A stretch of DNA of 21,651 bases from DAOUMF01 sp034411955 (GTDB lineage Bacteria; Chloroflexota; Dehalococcoidia; SM23-28-2; RBG-16-64-32). The notes under the pieces are model-generated. The model searched no databases. It was not told the origin of the DNA and worked only from the letters and a program-made list of their open reading frames with translations. The translations under genes and the position numbers were made by a program. The stretch covers positions 1 through 21,651 of the forward strand of contig DAOUMF010000085.1 of NCBI GenBank assembly GCA_034411955.1, written 5' to 3'. The stretch's first letter is position 1, and the number at the start of each line of letters is the position of its first letter. Shown piece by piece: positions 7,530 through 15,196 of this stretch.

Positions 7530-8891
7530 GTGGCCCGCGCCAAGCCCCAGCCGCTCCCAGCGGGAAGGATGGCCGGCAAACCGGTGGTCGCCATCGTGGG
7601 GCGACCAAACGTCGGCAAGTCCACGCTGTTCAATCGCCTGATAGGGGGCCGCCGGGCGATCGTATCAGAGGTCGCCGGGACGACGCGGGACCGCCTGTAC
7701 GGTGAGGCCCGGATGGGGCGACTCCCCTTCGCCGTCATCGACACGGGCGGGCTCGTTCCCAGCGCCGACGAAGGCTACCCGGCGCTGATCCGCCTCCAGG
7801 TCGAGACGGCGGTGACGGAGGCGGACGTGATCCTGTTTCTGGTCGACGCCGCGTCAGGAGTGACGCCGCTGGACGAGGAGATCGCGCAACTGCTGCGGCG
7901 GACGGAGAAGGCGGTGGTCCTCCTGGCCAACAAGGCTGACAACGATGCCCGCCGCGAGGCTGCGGCGGAGTTCTACAGCCTGGCGCTGGGCGACCCCATG
8001 CCGGTGAGCGCTTACCACGGCATCGGCCTGGGCGAGCTACGCGAGAGGCTGGAAGAGCTGCTGCCGCCGGCAGAGGCGGAGGCGCCGGCGGAGATGCTGG
8101 GCCTGGCGATCGTGGGGAGACCTAACGTCGGCAAGTCGGCGCTGGTGAACGCCATCCTGGGGCAGGACCGGGTGCTGGTGAGCGCCGAGCCGGGGACGAC
8201 CCGCGACGCCGTAGACACCCCGTTGGAATACGAGGGAAAGCGGCTGCTGCTAATCGATACAGCGGGAATCCGCCGCCGTGGCCGCATCGCCCGCGGCATC
8301 GAAAGGTACAGCGTCCTGCGGGCTGAGCAGGCGTTGACACGGGCCGACATCGGTCTGTTGGTGCTGGACGCGCCGGAGGGGGTGGCGGCGCAGGATCTGC
8401 ACATCGCCGGCTACATCGCCGACGCCCATAAGGGGCTGATAGTGGTGGCCAACAAGTGGGACCTGATGGATGACACGGAGGAGAGGCGAGAGGAGTTCGC
8501 CCGCAGGGCGCTACGCCGGCTCCGGTTCGCCCCCTGGGCGCCGCTGGCGTTCGTGTCGGCCAAGACCGGTCTGAACATCGACGGTCTGCTGGACCTGGCG
8601 CTGGAGGTGAGCGAAAGCCGCTTCCTGCGGGTGTCCACAGGTGAGCTGAACGCGGTGGTGCAGAAGGCGGTGGCGGAGCACCGTCCGCCGTCCAAAGGCC
8701 GCCACACTCTGCGCATCCTGTACGCCACCCAGGCGGAGGTCAACCCGCCGACGTTCGTGTTTTTCGTGAGCGACGCCAGCCTGCTACACTTCTCTTACCG
8801 GCGGTACTTGGAGAAGGAGTTGCGGAGGGCCTTCGGGTTTGAGGGGACGGCGATCCGACTCACCTTCCGCAGCAGGGGCAGAGTTCGATGA
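7530..8891 (+). CDS. der: Ribosome-assembly GTPase Der (EngA)
   Basis: The 453-aa protein has two tandem G domains and a C-terminal KH-like domain, the unique architecture of Der, which acts in 50S subunit maturation. First G domain: P-loop GRPNVGKST (24-32), GTTRD, DTGG and NKAD (about 134-137). Second: GRPNVGKSA (about 196-204), GTTRD, DTAGIRRRG and NKWD (about 308-311). The C-terminal part ends with the conserved FxFR-like RLTFRSR. The start is GTG 7530, just after the ybbR stop, with GGAGG about 10 nt upstream. An alternative ATG at 7569 would still keep the first G domain. The stop overlaps plsY by 4 nt (ATGA), indicating translational coupling. Confidence 0.96.
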   Translation: MARAKPQPLPAGRMAGKPVVAIVGRPNVGKSTLFNRLIGGRRAIVSEVAGTTRDRLYGEARMGRLPFAVIDTGGLVPSADEGYPALIRLQVETAVTEADVILFLVDAASGVTPLDEEIAQLLRRTEKAVVLLANKADNDARREAAAEFYSLALGDPMPVSAYHGIGLGELRERLEELLPPAEAEAPAEMLGLAIVGRPNVGKSALVNAILGQDRVLVSAEPGTTRDAVDTPLEYEGKRLLLIDTAGIRRRGRIARGIERYSVLRAEQALTRADIGLLVLDAPEGVAAQDLHIAGYIADAHKGLIVVANKWDLMDDTEERREEFARRALRRLRFAPWAPLAFVSAKTGLNIDGLLDLALEVSESRFLRVSTGELNAVVQKAVAEHRPPSKGRHTLRILYATQAEVNPPTFVFFVSDASLLHFSYRRYLEKELRRAFGFEGTAIRLTFRSRGRVR

Positions 8892-9550
8892 TCCTTGAGT
8901 TCGCGGCGGTCATCGCCATTTCGTACCTGGTGGGAGCGATCCCATCGGGTTACATCGCCGGGCGGGCGCTAAGGGGCATCGACATCCGCGATTACGGCAG
9001 CGGCGGCACGGGGGCCACGAACGTGATGCGGACCGTGGGCAGGGGGCCGTTCGTATTCGTCCTCCTGGCCGATGCCTTGAAGGGCTACGTGCCGGTCATG
9101 GTCACCTGGTTTGTGTTCGGTTCGCACGACCTGCAGGTGGCGTCCGGCCTGGCCGCCGTGCTGGGCCACGACTTCCCGGTGTACATCGGCTTCCGAGGTG
9201 GGCGCGGGGTTGCGACCTCCTTCGGCGTATATGCGGCGCTTGGCCTGCACATCGCGCTGGGGATGCTGGCGGTGGGTCTGTTCATCATCCTTGCGACCCG
9301 ATACATGTCGCTGATGTCGATGATCGCGGTACCGTTGGCGGCGCTGGCGTTCCTCCTCCTGGCGGTGGCAGGCGTCGAGGATGTTGCGGGGGTGGAAGAA
9401 TACACGTACACGCAAGCCGTGTTCGGGGCCTTCGCCACGGCGTTGGTGCTGGCGCGACACGCGGGGAACATTCGTCGCCTGATCACAGGGACGGAACCGA
9501 AGCTGGGCGAGGGTGGTAAACGTCGAACGCCGGCGGCGACGCGCGGCTGA
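8888..9550 (+). CDS. plsY: Glycerol-3-phosphate acyltransferase PlsY
   Basis: The 220-aa integral membrane enzyme transfers an acyl group from acyl-phosphate to glycerol-3-phosphate, the first step of phospholipid synthesis. The three PlsY signatures are present: motif 1 YGSGGTGATNVMR (about 36-49), motif 2 GHDFPVYIGFRGGRGVATSFG (about 92-112) and motif 3 RHAGNIRRL followed by GTEPKLGE near the C-terminus. About five to seven hydrophobic helices surround them. The ATG overlaps the der stop by 4 nt. The der-plsY pairing is a recurrent arrangement in several phyla. The C-terminus carries a short basic tail (GGKRRTPAATRG). Confidence 0.95.
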   Translation: MILEFAAVIAISYLVGAIPSGYIAGRALRGIDIRDYGSGGTGATNVMRTVGRGPFVFVLLADALKGYVPVMVTWFVFGSHDLQVASGLAAVLGHDFPVYIGFRGGRGVATSFGVYAALGLHIALGMLAVGLFIILATRYMSLMSMIAVPLAALAFLLLAVAGVEDVAGVEEYTYTQAVFGAFATALVLARHAGNIRRLITGTEPKLGEGGKRRTPAATRG

Positions 9551-9615
9551 AAGGTGGAGCCCCTGTCTCCGTTGTAGAATGGCAGTGTAAGGGTAATGGT
9601 CTGTAGAGCCCTGCT

Positions 9616-10542
9616 ATGGAGTTCTCGGAGTACTTGCGTCATCTCGGCGACCCGGCCTCTCAGGTGAGCGCGGTCGGCCTGCAGCACCTGCACGACCTCA
9701 CGTCGGAGCAGGCGGAGGCGCTGCGCTCGGCCTGGCAGGAGATCGACGACGAGCGAAGGGAGCAGGTGGTAGGCCAGCTCGTGCAGCTGGCGGAGGACAA
9801 CGTGGATCTGAACTTCGACGCGGTGTTCTTCACCGCCCTGGATGATGCGGAGGCCAGCGTCCGCGCCTCGGCGATACGTGGCCTCTGGGAGTACGAGGGG
9901 CGCGATCTCATCGAGCGGCTGCTGCACCTGCTGGAGAGGGACGAGGAGCCGGAGGTACGGGCGGAGGCGGCCCTGGCCCTGGGCCGCTTCGTCCTGATGT
10001 TCGAGTTCGGGAACCTGCGAGAGCGTCACTTCCAGAAGGTGGCGAAAGGCCTGCGGCGCACCCTGGATGACGATCTGGAGGAGGACGAGGTTCAGGCACG
10101 GGCGCTGGAGGCGATCGGCACTTGCGGGAGGCCCTGGGTAAAGCAGGCGATCCTCGATGCTTACGAGAGCGAGTCGCCCCGCCTCAGGGTGAGCGCCCTG
10201 CACGCCATGGGGCGGAGCTGTGAGCCAGGCTGGCTTCCTCTTCTGATCGAGGAGCTTGGCAGTGAAGACGCTGAGATGCGCTACGAGGCCGCGATGGCCC
10301 TGGGCTCCCTGGCTGATAGGCGAGCGGTTTCCCACCTCTCCCCCCTGCTCTACGATCCCGATGCGGAGGTGAAGGAAGCGGCGATCGCCGCCCTGGGGCA
10401 GATCGGCGGCAGTGCGGTCGTGTCGCTGCTGCGGCCGCTGCTTCAGGCCCCCTCGCCGAGCGTGCAGGAAGCGGCAGCGGCAGCCCTGGCCGAGGCCTCA
10501 TTCGCCGAGGACCCGCTTTCCGTCGACTACGGGTTGCCATGA
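9616..10542 (+). CDS. HEAT-repeat protein
   Basis: The 308-aa soluble acidic protein is built almost entirely of helical repeats of about 30 residues. Clear HEAT units read EVRAEAALALGRF, RLRVSALHAMGRS, EMRYEAAMALGSLAD, EVKEAAIAALGQIGG and SVQEAAAAALAEA. Such scaffolds bind proteins or phycobilin-like ligands; no catalytic motif is visible. It starts at ATG 9616 after a 65-nt gap. It overlaps the Nudix gene by 4 nt (ATGA) and so belongs to a coupled trio with that gene and the GNAT gene. A partner or adaptor role for those enzymes is inference only. A weak TAGAAT at 9575-9580 could be a -10 element but has no -35. Confidence 0.88.
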   Translation: MEFSEYLRHLGDPASQVSAVGLQHLHDLTSEQAEALRSAWQEIDDERREQVVGQLVQLAEDNVDLNFDAVFFTALDDAEASVRASAIRGLWEYEGRDLIERLLHLLERDEEPEVRAEAALALGRFVLMFEFGNLRERHFQKVAKGLRRTLDDDLEEDEVQARALEAIGTCGRPWVKQAILDAYESESPRLRVSALHAMGRSCEPGWLPLLIEELGSEDAEMRYEAAMALGSLADRRAVSHLSPLLYDPDAEVKEAAIAALGQIGGSAVVSLLRPLLQAPSPSVQEAAAAALAEASFAEDPLSVDYGLP

Positions 10543-10988
10543 CGGCGCACAAGGCACGACGGATGCCCGTACAGCGGGCGGTATCGGCTGGCGGCGTCGT
10601 CCTCAGGCAGGGAGCAGCGGGGCCAGAGGTGGTGATCTGCGGCCGCGACTCGGACGGAGTGTGGGGCCTCCCCAAGGGGACTCCCGACGAAGGGGAGTCG
10701 CTGGAAGCGGCCGCGGTACGGGAGGTGAGCGAGGAGACCGGCCTCAAGGTTGAGATCATCAAGAAGGTGGGCGTGGCCGAATACTGGTTCGCGCGGGACG
10801 GCATTCGCTACCACAAGTGGGTACACCACTACCTGATGCGGGCCACGGGCGGGAGCACGTCCGAGCATGACCTGGAGTACGACCGCGTGGACTGGCTTCC
10901 CATTAATGAGGCGATAGAGACGTTGACCTTCGACAACGACAAGGAGATGGTCGAGCAAGCGAGGGCGAAGCTGGAGGGGGAGCGGTGA
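10539..10988 (+). CDS. Nudix hydrolase
   Basis: The 149-aa protein carries a complete Nudix box: Gly-x5-Glu-x7-Arg-Glu-x2-Glu-Glu-x-Gly, read in GTPDEGESLEAAAVREVSEE followed by TGL (about residues 47-69). These residues bind the divalent metals that hydrolyse nucleoside-diphosphate-linked substrates. The flanking WGLPKG and the late Trp-Leu-Pro before the final helix fit the Ap4A/diphosphoinositol-like or mutator branch. The exact substrate cannot be assigned. The start ATG overlaps the HEAT gene stop, and the stop overlaps the GTG of the GNAT gene, so all three are probably translated in a coupled way. Given cdaA upstream, a role in dinucleotide turnover is an untested idea. Confidence 0.92.
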   Translation: MTAHKARRMPVQRAVSAGGVVLRQGAAGPEVVICGRDSDGVWGLPKGTPDEGESLEAAAVREVSEETGLKVEIIKKVGVAEYWFARDGIRYHKWVHHYLMRATGGSTSEHDLEYDRVDWLPINEAIETLTFDNDKEMVEQARAKLEGER

Positions 10989-11551
10989 GCGGTCTCCCCC
11001 GCGATGACGTCATCACCCGCGGCCGCAAGACCGTGGTGAGGCGCAAGCGCATGGCCGACGCCGCCGACGAGTACGCCTGGCGCCGCGACAAGGAGCTAGC
11101 GCGCTTCGATGCCTCGCGGCCGGTGCACGTCCCGTTCCCGGAATACCAGCGCAACTGGTCTTTCGATATGCGGTTCACCGACACCGCGGGGCGCTCGTTC
11201 GCGGTGGAAGACGAAAACGGGCGGCATATCGGGAATATCATGTACTACAACCACGATGAAGGGCGCGGGGAAGCGGAGCTGGGGATCAGCATCGGGCTGC
11301 GGGACTGGTGGGCACAGGGGTACGGCACCGACGCGGTGACGGCCCTGGTGGCCCACCTGTTCCGGACAACGGAGCTGCAACGGCTATACCTGCACACGCT
11401 GGACTGGAACCGTCGTGCCCATCGCGCCTTCCAGAAGGCGGGCTTCACCGACTGCGGCAGCGCCTGGCGGAACGGCCACGCGTTCATCATCATGGAGGTG
11501 CGCCGGCAGTGGGCGGAAGCTGCGCGGGCCTCAAGACAGGCGGCCGTTTAG
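10985..11551 (+). CDS. GNAT N-acetyltransferase, RimJ/RimL-like
   Basis: This 188-aa protein starts with a basic, disordered-looking segment (residues 1-45, with RGRKTVVRRKRM) followed by a GNAT fold of the RimJ/RimL type. Visible signatures are the beta-4 region EAELGISIGLRDWWAQGYGTDA, which includes the acetyl-CoA pyrophosphate loop (GYGTDA), the helix ALVAHLF, and the late LHTLDWNRRAHRAFQKAGF, the usual N-x-R-A-x-x-x-Y/F-x-K-x-G-F motif. The substrate is unknown. The start is GTG overlapping the Nudix stop by 4 nt. The stop overlaps the convergent RDD gene stop by 4 nt, leaving no room for a terminator. The N-terminal basic extension might bind RNA or a partner. Confidence 0.9.
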   Translation: MSGLPRDDVITRGRKTVVRRKRMADAADEYAWRRDKELARFDASRPVHVPFPEYQRNWSFDMRFTDTAGRSFAVEDENGRHIGNIMYYNHDEGRGEAELGISIGLRDWWAQGYGTDAVTALVAHLFRTTELQRLYLHTLDWNRRAHRAFQKAGFTDCGSAWRNGHAFIIMEVRRQWAEAARASRQAAV

Positions 11552-11997
11552 GGCCACTGGCCGTAAACGGCGTCGCGCTTGAGGACGACGATGGTGCCGG
11601 CCAGCAAATCCCCCAGCCGTTGGCGCTCCTGGTTCCGGCCCATCGCCAGGAAACCGACCAGGTACGGGATCAGGTAAGGGAAGGCGTCCACGATCCGCAT
11701 CAGCTTACGGACCAGCACGCTCTGTAGGGAGGCAACTTGTCCATCGCGGCGAGTGACGCGAATGCCGAGCAGGAACTTGCCCATGGTAGCGCCGAACAGC
11801 CACTCCAAGCCCACGAAATAGACCAAAACGACCGCCACCCAGCCCAAGGACTCGATCCCGCTTAGAGTAAAGCTAAACGTCTCCAACTGTTGGCCGTTCT
11901 GGACGCGCGTTTCCGTGCCGAAGTCCAGGAAGGGCAGCGCCAAGACGGCCAGGACCACAGAGTCGATGAGGACGGCGGCGATGCGGTTCCACGTCAT
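11548..11997 (-). CDS. RDD-family membrane protein
   Basis: The 149-aa protein shows the RDD hallmarks: an Arg near the start followed by two conserved Asp positions (R5-x5-D12 in NRIAAVLIDSVVL, then FLDFG), and the second signature GATMGKFLLGIRV-RRDG in the middle. Four hydrophobic segments are visible (about 7-24, 48-66, 103-122 and a short C-terminal one). RDD proteins are small membrane proteins of mostly unknown function; some are transporters. The gene is last in the minus-strand run, 78 nt after the dehydrogenase gene, and is tail-to-tail with the GNAT gene. The ribosome site before the ATG is weak (GGGGGCACCAA). Confidence 0.88.
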   Translation of the reverse strand: MTWNRIAAVLIDSVVLAVLALPFLDFGTETRVQNGQQLETFSFTLSGIESLGWVAVVLVYFVGLEWLFGATMGKFLLGIRVTRRDGQVASLQSVLVRKLMRIVDAFPYLIPYLVGFLAMGRNQERQRLGDLLAGTIVVLKRDAVYGQWP

Positions 11998-12075
11998 TTG
12001 GTGCCCCCTGCTGTGTGGCTGTGGATATTGACGGGGGAGAGCGGGCGACCGTTACAGGGGAACCGTCGATGGTGT

Positions 12076-13032
12076 CTACTGCGGCCGTTGCGTTGGTCGG
12101 CCCGGCACTTCGAGGTCGGGCGGTGGGGGCGCAGGGTTCTCCACGCCGACCATGAGGTGCGTGGGCACCAGTGAAAGCAGCTCCTCCACCTCCCACTTGC
12201 CGGCCTTGCTGATCTGACGCACGGGAGTCTCCTCGGCCGCCAGGGAGACGTCGCCGCCGGCGACATGGAATATCTTGCCGTTGATGTTCCAGGCCTCATC
12301 CGTGCAGAGGTAGACGGTCATGGGAGCCACATGCTCAGCAGTGATCTCCACCAGGCGTTCCGCCACAGGGGCGGGGGCCATGCCCCGCTGCGCTCGCACC
12401 TGACGGGCCGCGTCGGGGACGCTGGCGGTCATCCTCGTGTCGGCGACGGGGGCGATGGCGTTGCAGGTGACCCCGTATCGGCCCAGGTCCCGCGCCACGA
12501 CGCGGGTGAGCCCGGCGATGCCCGCCTTGGCGGCGCCATAGTTGGCCTGGCCGGAGTTGCCCCGCAGCCCTGAGATGGACGAGAAGTTCACGATGCGTCC
12601 GTACCGCTGCTGCCGCATCCGCACCGAGGCCGCCTTGATGGTGTTGTAGTGCCCCTTGAGGTGCACGGCGATAACTGCGTCCCACTCCTCCTCCGCCATG
12701 TTGAAGACCATGCGGTCGCGCAGGATACCGGCCACGTTGATGAGGATGTCGATGCGCCCGAAGGCATCGACGCACCGGTTGATCATGCTCTCGCCGCCGG
12801 CGAAGTCGGCCACGCTGTCATAGTTGGCGACGGCGGTACCGCCGGCGCTGTGGATCTCCTGCGCCACCTGGTCGGCGGGCCCGGCGTCGTGGCCGGTGCC
12901 GTCGACGTTGACGCCGGGGTCGTTGACCACGACGCTGGCTCCCTCCTGAGCGAGCAGGAGAGCGACTGCCCGCCCGATGCCGCGGCCGGCGCCGGTGACA
13001 ACCGCGTTGCGTCCCTTAAGCTTGTCTGTCAT
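12076..13032 (-). CDS. Short-chain dehydrogenase/reductase, copy 1 of a tandem pair
   Basis: The 318-aa Rossmann enzyme is NAD(P)-dependent. Cofactor motif TGAGRGIG lies at about 14-21, NVAG (usually NNAG) at about 99-102, the catalytic Ser in FSSISG, and YGAAK (catalytic Tyr and Lys) at about 165-169. After the SDR core comes a roughly 70-residue C-terminal extension (KWEVEELLSLVPTHL, then a Pro-rich NPAPPPPDLEVPGR tail). The pattern VVVND-x-G near residue 37 and ILRDRM resemble the 3-hydroxyacyl-CoA dehydrogenase domain of MFE-2/HSD17B4-like proteins, so (3R)-hydroxyacyl-CoA/ACP is the likely substrate. It is a close paralogue of the next upstream gene, equal in length. It lies downstream of the MaoC genes in the same direction, consistent with a shared fatty-acyl pathway. 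Confidence 0.9.
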   Translation of the reverse strand: MTDKLKGRNAVVTGAGRGIGRAVALLLAQEGASVVVNDPGVNVDGTGHDAGPADQVAQEIHSAGGTAVANYDSVADFAGGESMINRCVDAFGRIDILINVAGILRDRMVFNMAEEEWDAVIAVHLKGHYNTIKAASVRMRQQRYGRIVNFSSISGLRGNSGQANYGAAKAGIAGLTRVVARDLGRYGVTCNAIAPVADTRMTASVPDAARQVRAQRGMAPAPVAERLVEITAEHVAPMTVYLCTDEAWNINGKIFHVAGGDVSLAAEETPVRQISKAGKWEVEELLSLVPTHLMVGVENPAPPPPDLEVPGRPTQRPQ

Positions 13033-13060
13033 GTTGGGCCTCTCTCACTTCTCTTGAGCG

Positions 13061-13072
13061 GGGCTGAAGCCC
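13061..13072. repeat. CTGAAG-centred palindrome followed by GCAGCTAC
   Basis: GGGCT-GA-AGCCC in the 72-nt gap between the two dehydrogenase genes, followed on the plus strand by TGCAGCTACGGC. Loop centre and tail match the repeat at 15121-15136 closely, marking a dispersed extragenic palindrome rather than a gene-specific terminator. Confidence 0.6.
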
Positions 13073-13104
13073 TGCAGCTACGGCTACCCCCTCGTTCTCG
13101 GCTC

Positions 13105-14061
13105 CTATGGACTGGCCGTCGCCTCGGGCTGCGGCTCCGCCTTTTCCCGGCCCGGTATCTCCAGGCTGTCCGGCGGCGGGGCCGGGTTGCGCGTCCCCTC
13201 CATCAACTGGGGCACCATCCTGGAAAGCTCGCCGAGAGTCCACATGCCCCGCTTGAAGATGGTGCGCGAGGGCAGAGGATGGCTGAGGAGGGCGACGGTG
13301 CCGCCGTAGACCAGGAACACCTGGCCGTTGACGTTCCAGGCATGGTCGCTGGCCAGGTACGAGACCATTGGAGCGACGAAGTCCGGCGGCAACTGGTCGA
13401 ATGGTTCCATGTCAGGCGCAGCGGCGGCAGGCTGCCGTCGCTGTTGGGGAATGGTGGCCGTGAGGCGAGTCCAGGCGCGCGGGGCGATACAGTTGCATGT
13501 GACGCCGTAGCGGCCGAGATCACGCGCCACCACGCGGGTGAGGCCGGCGATGCCCGATTTGGCGGCACCGTAGTTGGCCTGCCCGGCGTTGCCCCAGAGA
13601 CCGGACTCCGACGAGAAGTTGATGATGCGTCCGTACCGCTGCTGCCGCATGAGCACGGCGGCGGGCTTGATGCAGGCGAAGTGGCCCTTGAGGTGGACCG
13701 CTATGACATCGTCCCACTCCTCCTCCGTCATGTTGAAGATCATGCGGTCGCGGAGGATGCCGGCGTTGTTGACGAGGATGTCCAGCCGGCCGAAGCTGTC
13801 GAGGGCGGTCTGAATGATGCTCTCGCCCCCCTGCATCGAGGCCACGGAGTCGTAGTTGGCGACGGCGGCAAGGCCCTTGTCCTTGATCTCGGCCACGACC
13901 TGGTCGGCGGGGCCGTTATCGTGGCCGGCACCGTCGGGCCCGCCGCCGGCATCGTTGACAACGACTCGCGCTCCCTCTTCGGCCATCTGGACGGCGATGG
14001 CCTTGCCGATGCCGCGGCCGGCGCCGGTGACGATGGCCACTTTGCCCTCTAGCAGTGGCAT
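13105..14061 (-). CDS. Short-chain dehydrogenase/reductase, copy 2 of a tandem pair
   Basis: This 318-aa paralogue of the gene downstream shares long identical stretches such as GIAGLTRVVARDLGRYGVTC. It has TGAGRGIG (about 12-19), NNAG (about 97-100), the catalytic Ser in FSSESG, and YGAAK. The C-terminal extension is conserved in shape (MWTLGELSRMVPQLMEGTRNPAPPP) but the last 10-15 residues differ. A region after NCIAPRAW carries an unusual Gln/Ala-rich insert (QQRRQPAAAAP), which could change the substrate lid. The likely role is reduction/oxidation of 3-hydroxyacyl thioesters. ATG 14061 is preceded by GGAGGAAC. Retaining two complete copies suggests different chain-length or stereo preferences, or a heteromer; both are inference. 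Confidence 0.9.
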   Translation of the reverse strand: MPLLEGKVAIVTGAGRGIGKAIAVQMAEEGARVVVNDAGGGPDGAGHDNGPADQVVAEIKDKGLAAVANYDSVASMQGGESIIQTALDSFGRLDILVNNAGILRDRMIFNMTEEEWDDVIAVHLKGHFACIKPAAVLMRQQRYGRIINFSSESGLWGNAGQANYGAAKSGIAGLTRVVARDLGRYGVTCNCIAPRAWTRLTATIPQQRRQPAAAAPDMEPFDQLPPDFVAPMVSYLASDHAWNVNGQVFLVYGGTVALLSHPLPSRTIFKRGMWTLGELSRMVPQLMEGTRNPAPPPDSLEIPGREKAEPQPEATASP

Positions 14062-14079
14062 GTTCGGTTCCTCCGGTTT

Positions 14080-14097
14080 GGCGACCTGAAGGTCGCC
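14080..14097. repeat. CTGAAG-centred palindrome followed by GCTAC
   Basis: GGCGACCT-GA-AGGTCGCC: a perfect 8-bp stem with a 2-nt loop, followed by GCTACATCG. It lies in the 54-nt gap between the MaoC gene and the dehydrogenase. It has the same centre and tail as the repeats at 13061 and 15121 but different arms. Confidence 0.6.
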
Positions 14098-14115
14098 GCT
14101 ACATCGCTTTCGGCA

Positions 14116-14547
14116 TTAGCTCCGGCTAGGCAGGACGACGGTGGCTGTGCCGGGAGTGGTCTTCTGCCCCTCCGGGGTCTCCGTCCACACCTCCAGATCG
14201 ACCAGGTTCTCCCCGTCCTCTGCGCGCTTGCCGGTGACCACGCCCTTGCAGATGACGTCCTTGTCCACCATGTCCATGCCGCGGTACTGGCAGGCCACTC
14301 GCTTCACGCTGCCTCCGTCGCCGACCCACTGATGGAGCATCCGCCCCAGGAGGGCGTGCTTGAGGGCACCGTGGACGATGCGGTCGGGCAGGCCGGTGCC
14401 CTGGGCAAAGTCCTTGTCGTAGTGGATCTGGTAGAAGTCGCCGGAGCCGGCGGCCCAGTAGACGAGGCGCTGGGAGTCGCAGTGCTGGGTGAGAGTGGGG
14501 ACCTCCTGTCCCTCGCTGATGTCCTCGAAGTAGGGCTGGTCTGGCAT
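14116..14547 (-). CDS. MaoC-like hot-dog dehydratase, catalytic (HadB-type) subunit
   Basis: The 143-aa protein has a single hot-dog fold with the hydratase-2 signature GSGDFYQIHYDKDFA: Asp37 and His42 form the usual D-x4-H catalytic dyad. Further on, GLPDRIVHGALKHALLGRM is the typical substrate-channel helix region. It would hydrate trans-2-enoyl thioesters or dehydrate (3R)-hydroxyacyl thioesters. The frame opens with GTG-ATG-ATG; ATG 14547 is chosen because AGGAGA at 14555-14560 is then spaced by 7 nt (ATG 14550 is also possible). Its partner is probably the MaoC protein encoded just upstream, which lacks the dyad. This size and role split resembles mycobacterial HadA-HadB. Confidence 0.88.
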   Translation of the reverse strand: MPDQPYFEDISEGQEVPTLTQHCDSQRLVYWAAGSGDFYQIHYDKDFAQGTGLPDRIVHGALKHALLGRMLHQWVGDGGSVKRVACQYRGMDMVDKDVICKGVVTGKRAEDGENLVDLEVWTETPEGQKTTPGTATVVLPSRS

Positions 14548-14572
14548 CATCACTTCTCCTTACAGCGGATGC

Positions 14573-14592
14573 GGGTCGAGCATGCTCAACCC
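14573..14592. repeat. Palindrome in the gap between the two MaoC genes
   Basis: GGGT-c-GAGCATGCTC-a-ACCC, followed by CCTACGG. A perfect 10-bp palindromic core (GAGCATGCTC) is flanked by complementary GGGT/ACCC. The CTAC tail links it to the other extragenic palindromes in this operon, although the CTGAAG centre is absent. Confidence 0.5.
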
Positions 14593-14604
14593 CTACGGTT
14601 GGCC

Positions 14605-15105
14605 TCAGTACTGGATGCCGGTGCCGCGCATCGTGGCGACGACCTTACCGTCCTGGTCGCGATAGCTGAACTCGGTCACAGTGATGAGCATGGGGCCCAG
14701 TCTGCTCTGGCGCTCGCTGATGTCCACCAGTTTGCTGGTGGCGGTGAGGACGTCGCCGGCGCAGACGGTGTCGAAGTACTCGATGTCGGTGCCGCCGTTG
14801 AGGATGCGCTTGAACGGCGTATCCGTACGGAAGTAGCCGCCGAGGCGCTGGGGCGCGTTGGGATTGTATACGGGATGACCCAGGAAGGCGAACGGGGCCG
14901 GGATGTTGCGATACCCCTTGCTCCTGGCGTATTCCTCGTCGTAGTAGAGGGGGTCGGTGTAGCCGACGGAGCGGGCGAACATGCGGCAGGCGGTCTTGTC
15001 AACCTCGAAGGTTACGGGCTCTGACTCCTTGCCGATCGCGGCACGCATGGCGTCGGTGATGACCGACCCTTCGACAGACTCAGGGCGGGCTTGGGGCTCG
15101 GTCAT
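14605..15105 (-). CDS. MaoC-like hot-dog protein, non-catalytic (HadA-type) subunit
   Basis: The 166-aa protein matches the N-terminal-type MaoC dehydratase fold (FAS1-like). A conserved start of the fold reads GKESEPVTFEVDKTACRMFA, then GYTDPLYYDEEYA, PAPFAFLGHPV and the late RLGPMLITVTEFSYRDQDGK. At the position of the D-x4-H dyad it has Tyr49 and Tyr54 (GYTDPLYYD), so it should be non-catalytic and serve to bind acyl chain, as in HadA/HadC. The partner is the catalytic MaoC protein encoded 57 nt downstream. AAGGAGG six bases before ATG 15105 makes this start firm. As a result the first 14 residues, MTEPQARPESVEGS, are translated, although RPESVEG comes from a dispersed repeat element (15066-15085). 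Confidence 0.88.
   Translation of the reverse strand: MTEPQARPESVEGSVITDAMRAAIGKESEPVTFEVDKTACRMFARSVGYTDPLYYDEEYARSKGYRNIPAPFAFLGHPVYNPNAPQRLGGYFRTDTPFKRILNGGTDIEYFDTVCAGDVLTATSKLVDISERQSRLGPMLITVTEFSYRDQDGKVVATMRGTGIQY
15066..15085. repeat. Dispersed repeat word inside the 5' end of a coding region
   Basis: The plus strand reads CCCTTCGACAGACTCAGGG here. It shares CCCTTCGACA-nn-CTCAGG with 19050-19067 at the 5' end of nuoH. On the minus strand it encodes PESVEG in frame near the start of the MaoC-like protein. From recollection, such words are very abundant in related genomes. Confidence 0.6.
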
Positions 15106-15120
15106 AGGACGCCTCCTTGG

Positions 15121-15136
15121 CAGGGCTAAAGCCCTG
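15121..15136. repeat. CTAAAG-centred palindrome followed by CAGCTAC
   Basis: CAGGGCT-AA-AGCCCTG, a perfect 7-bp stem, followed by CAGCTACAGG. It is nearly the same sequence as the palindrome at 13061-13072 with its GCAGCTAC tail. It lies in the gap upstream of the MaoC start, on the far side of the ribosome site. Confidence 0.6.
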
Positions 15137-15196
15137 CAGCTACAGGCTGAACCTTAACGTTTGCGTCAGGGAGCATACATCAGCCCCCCAGCGGTG

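Noticed and set aside
9085..10335. 416-codon minus frame across plsY and the HEAT gene
   Set aside because: It is a shadow over two recognisable genes and their intergenic gap, with no coherent domain.
12649..14052. 467-codon plus-strand open frame opposite the two dehydrogenases
   Set aside because: It is antisense to two complete short-chain dehydrogenases. Its two similar halves merely reflect the paralogy of those genes.
14332..15024. 230-codon plus frame opposite both MaoC genes
   Set aside because: It is antisense to two hot-dog proteins with clear motifs and has no ribosome site.
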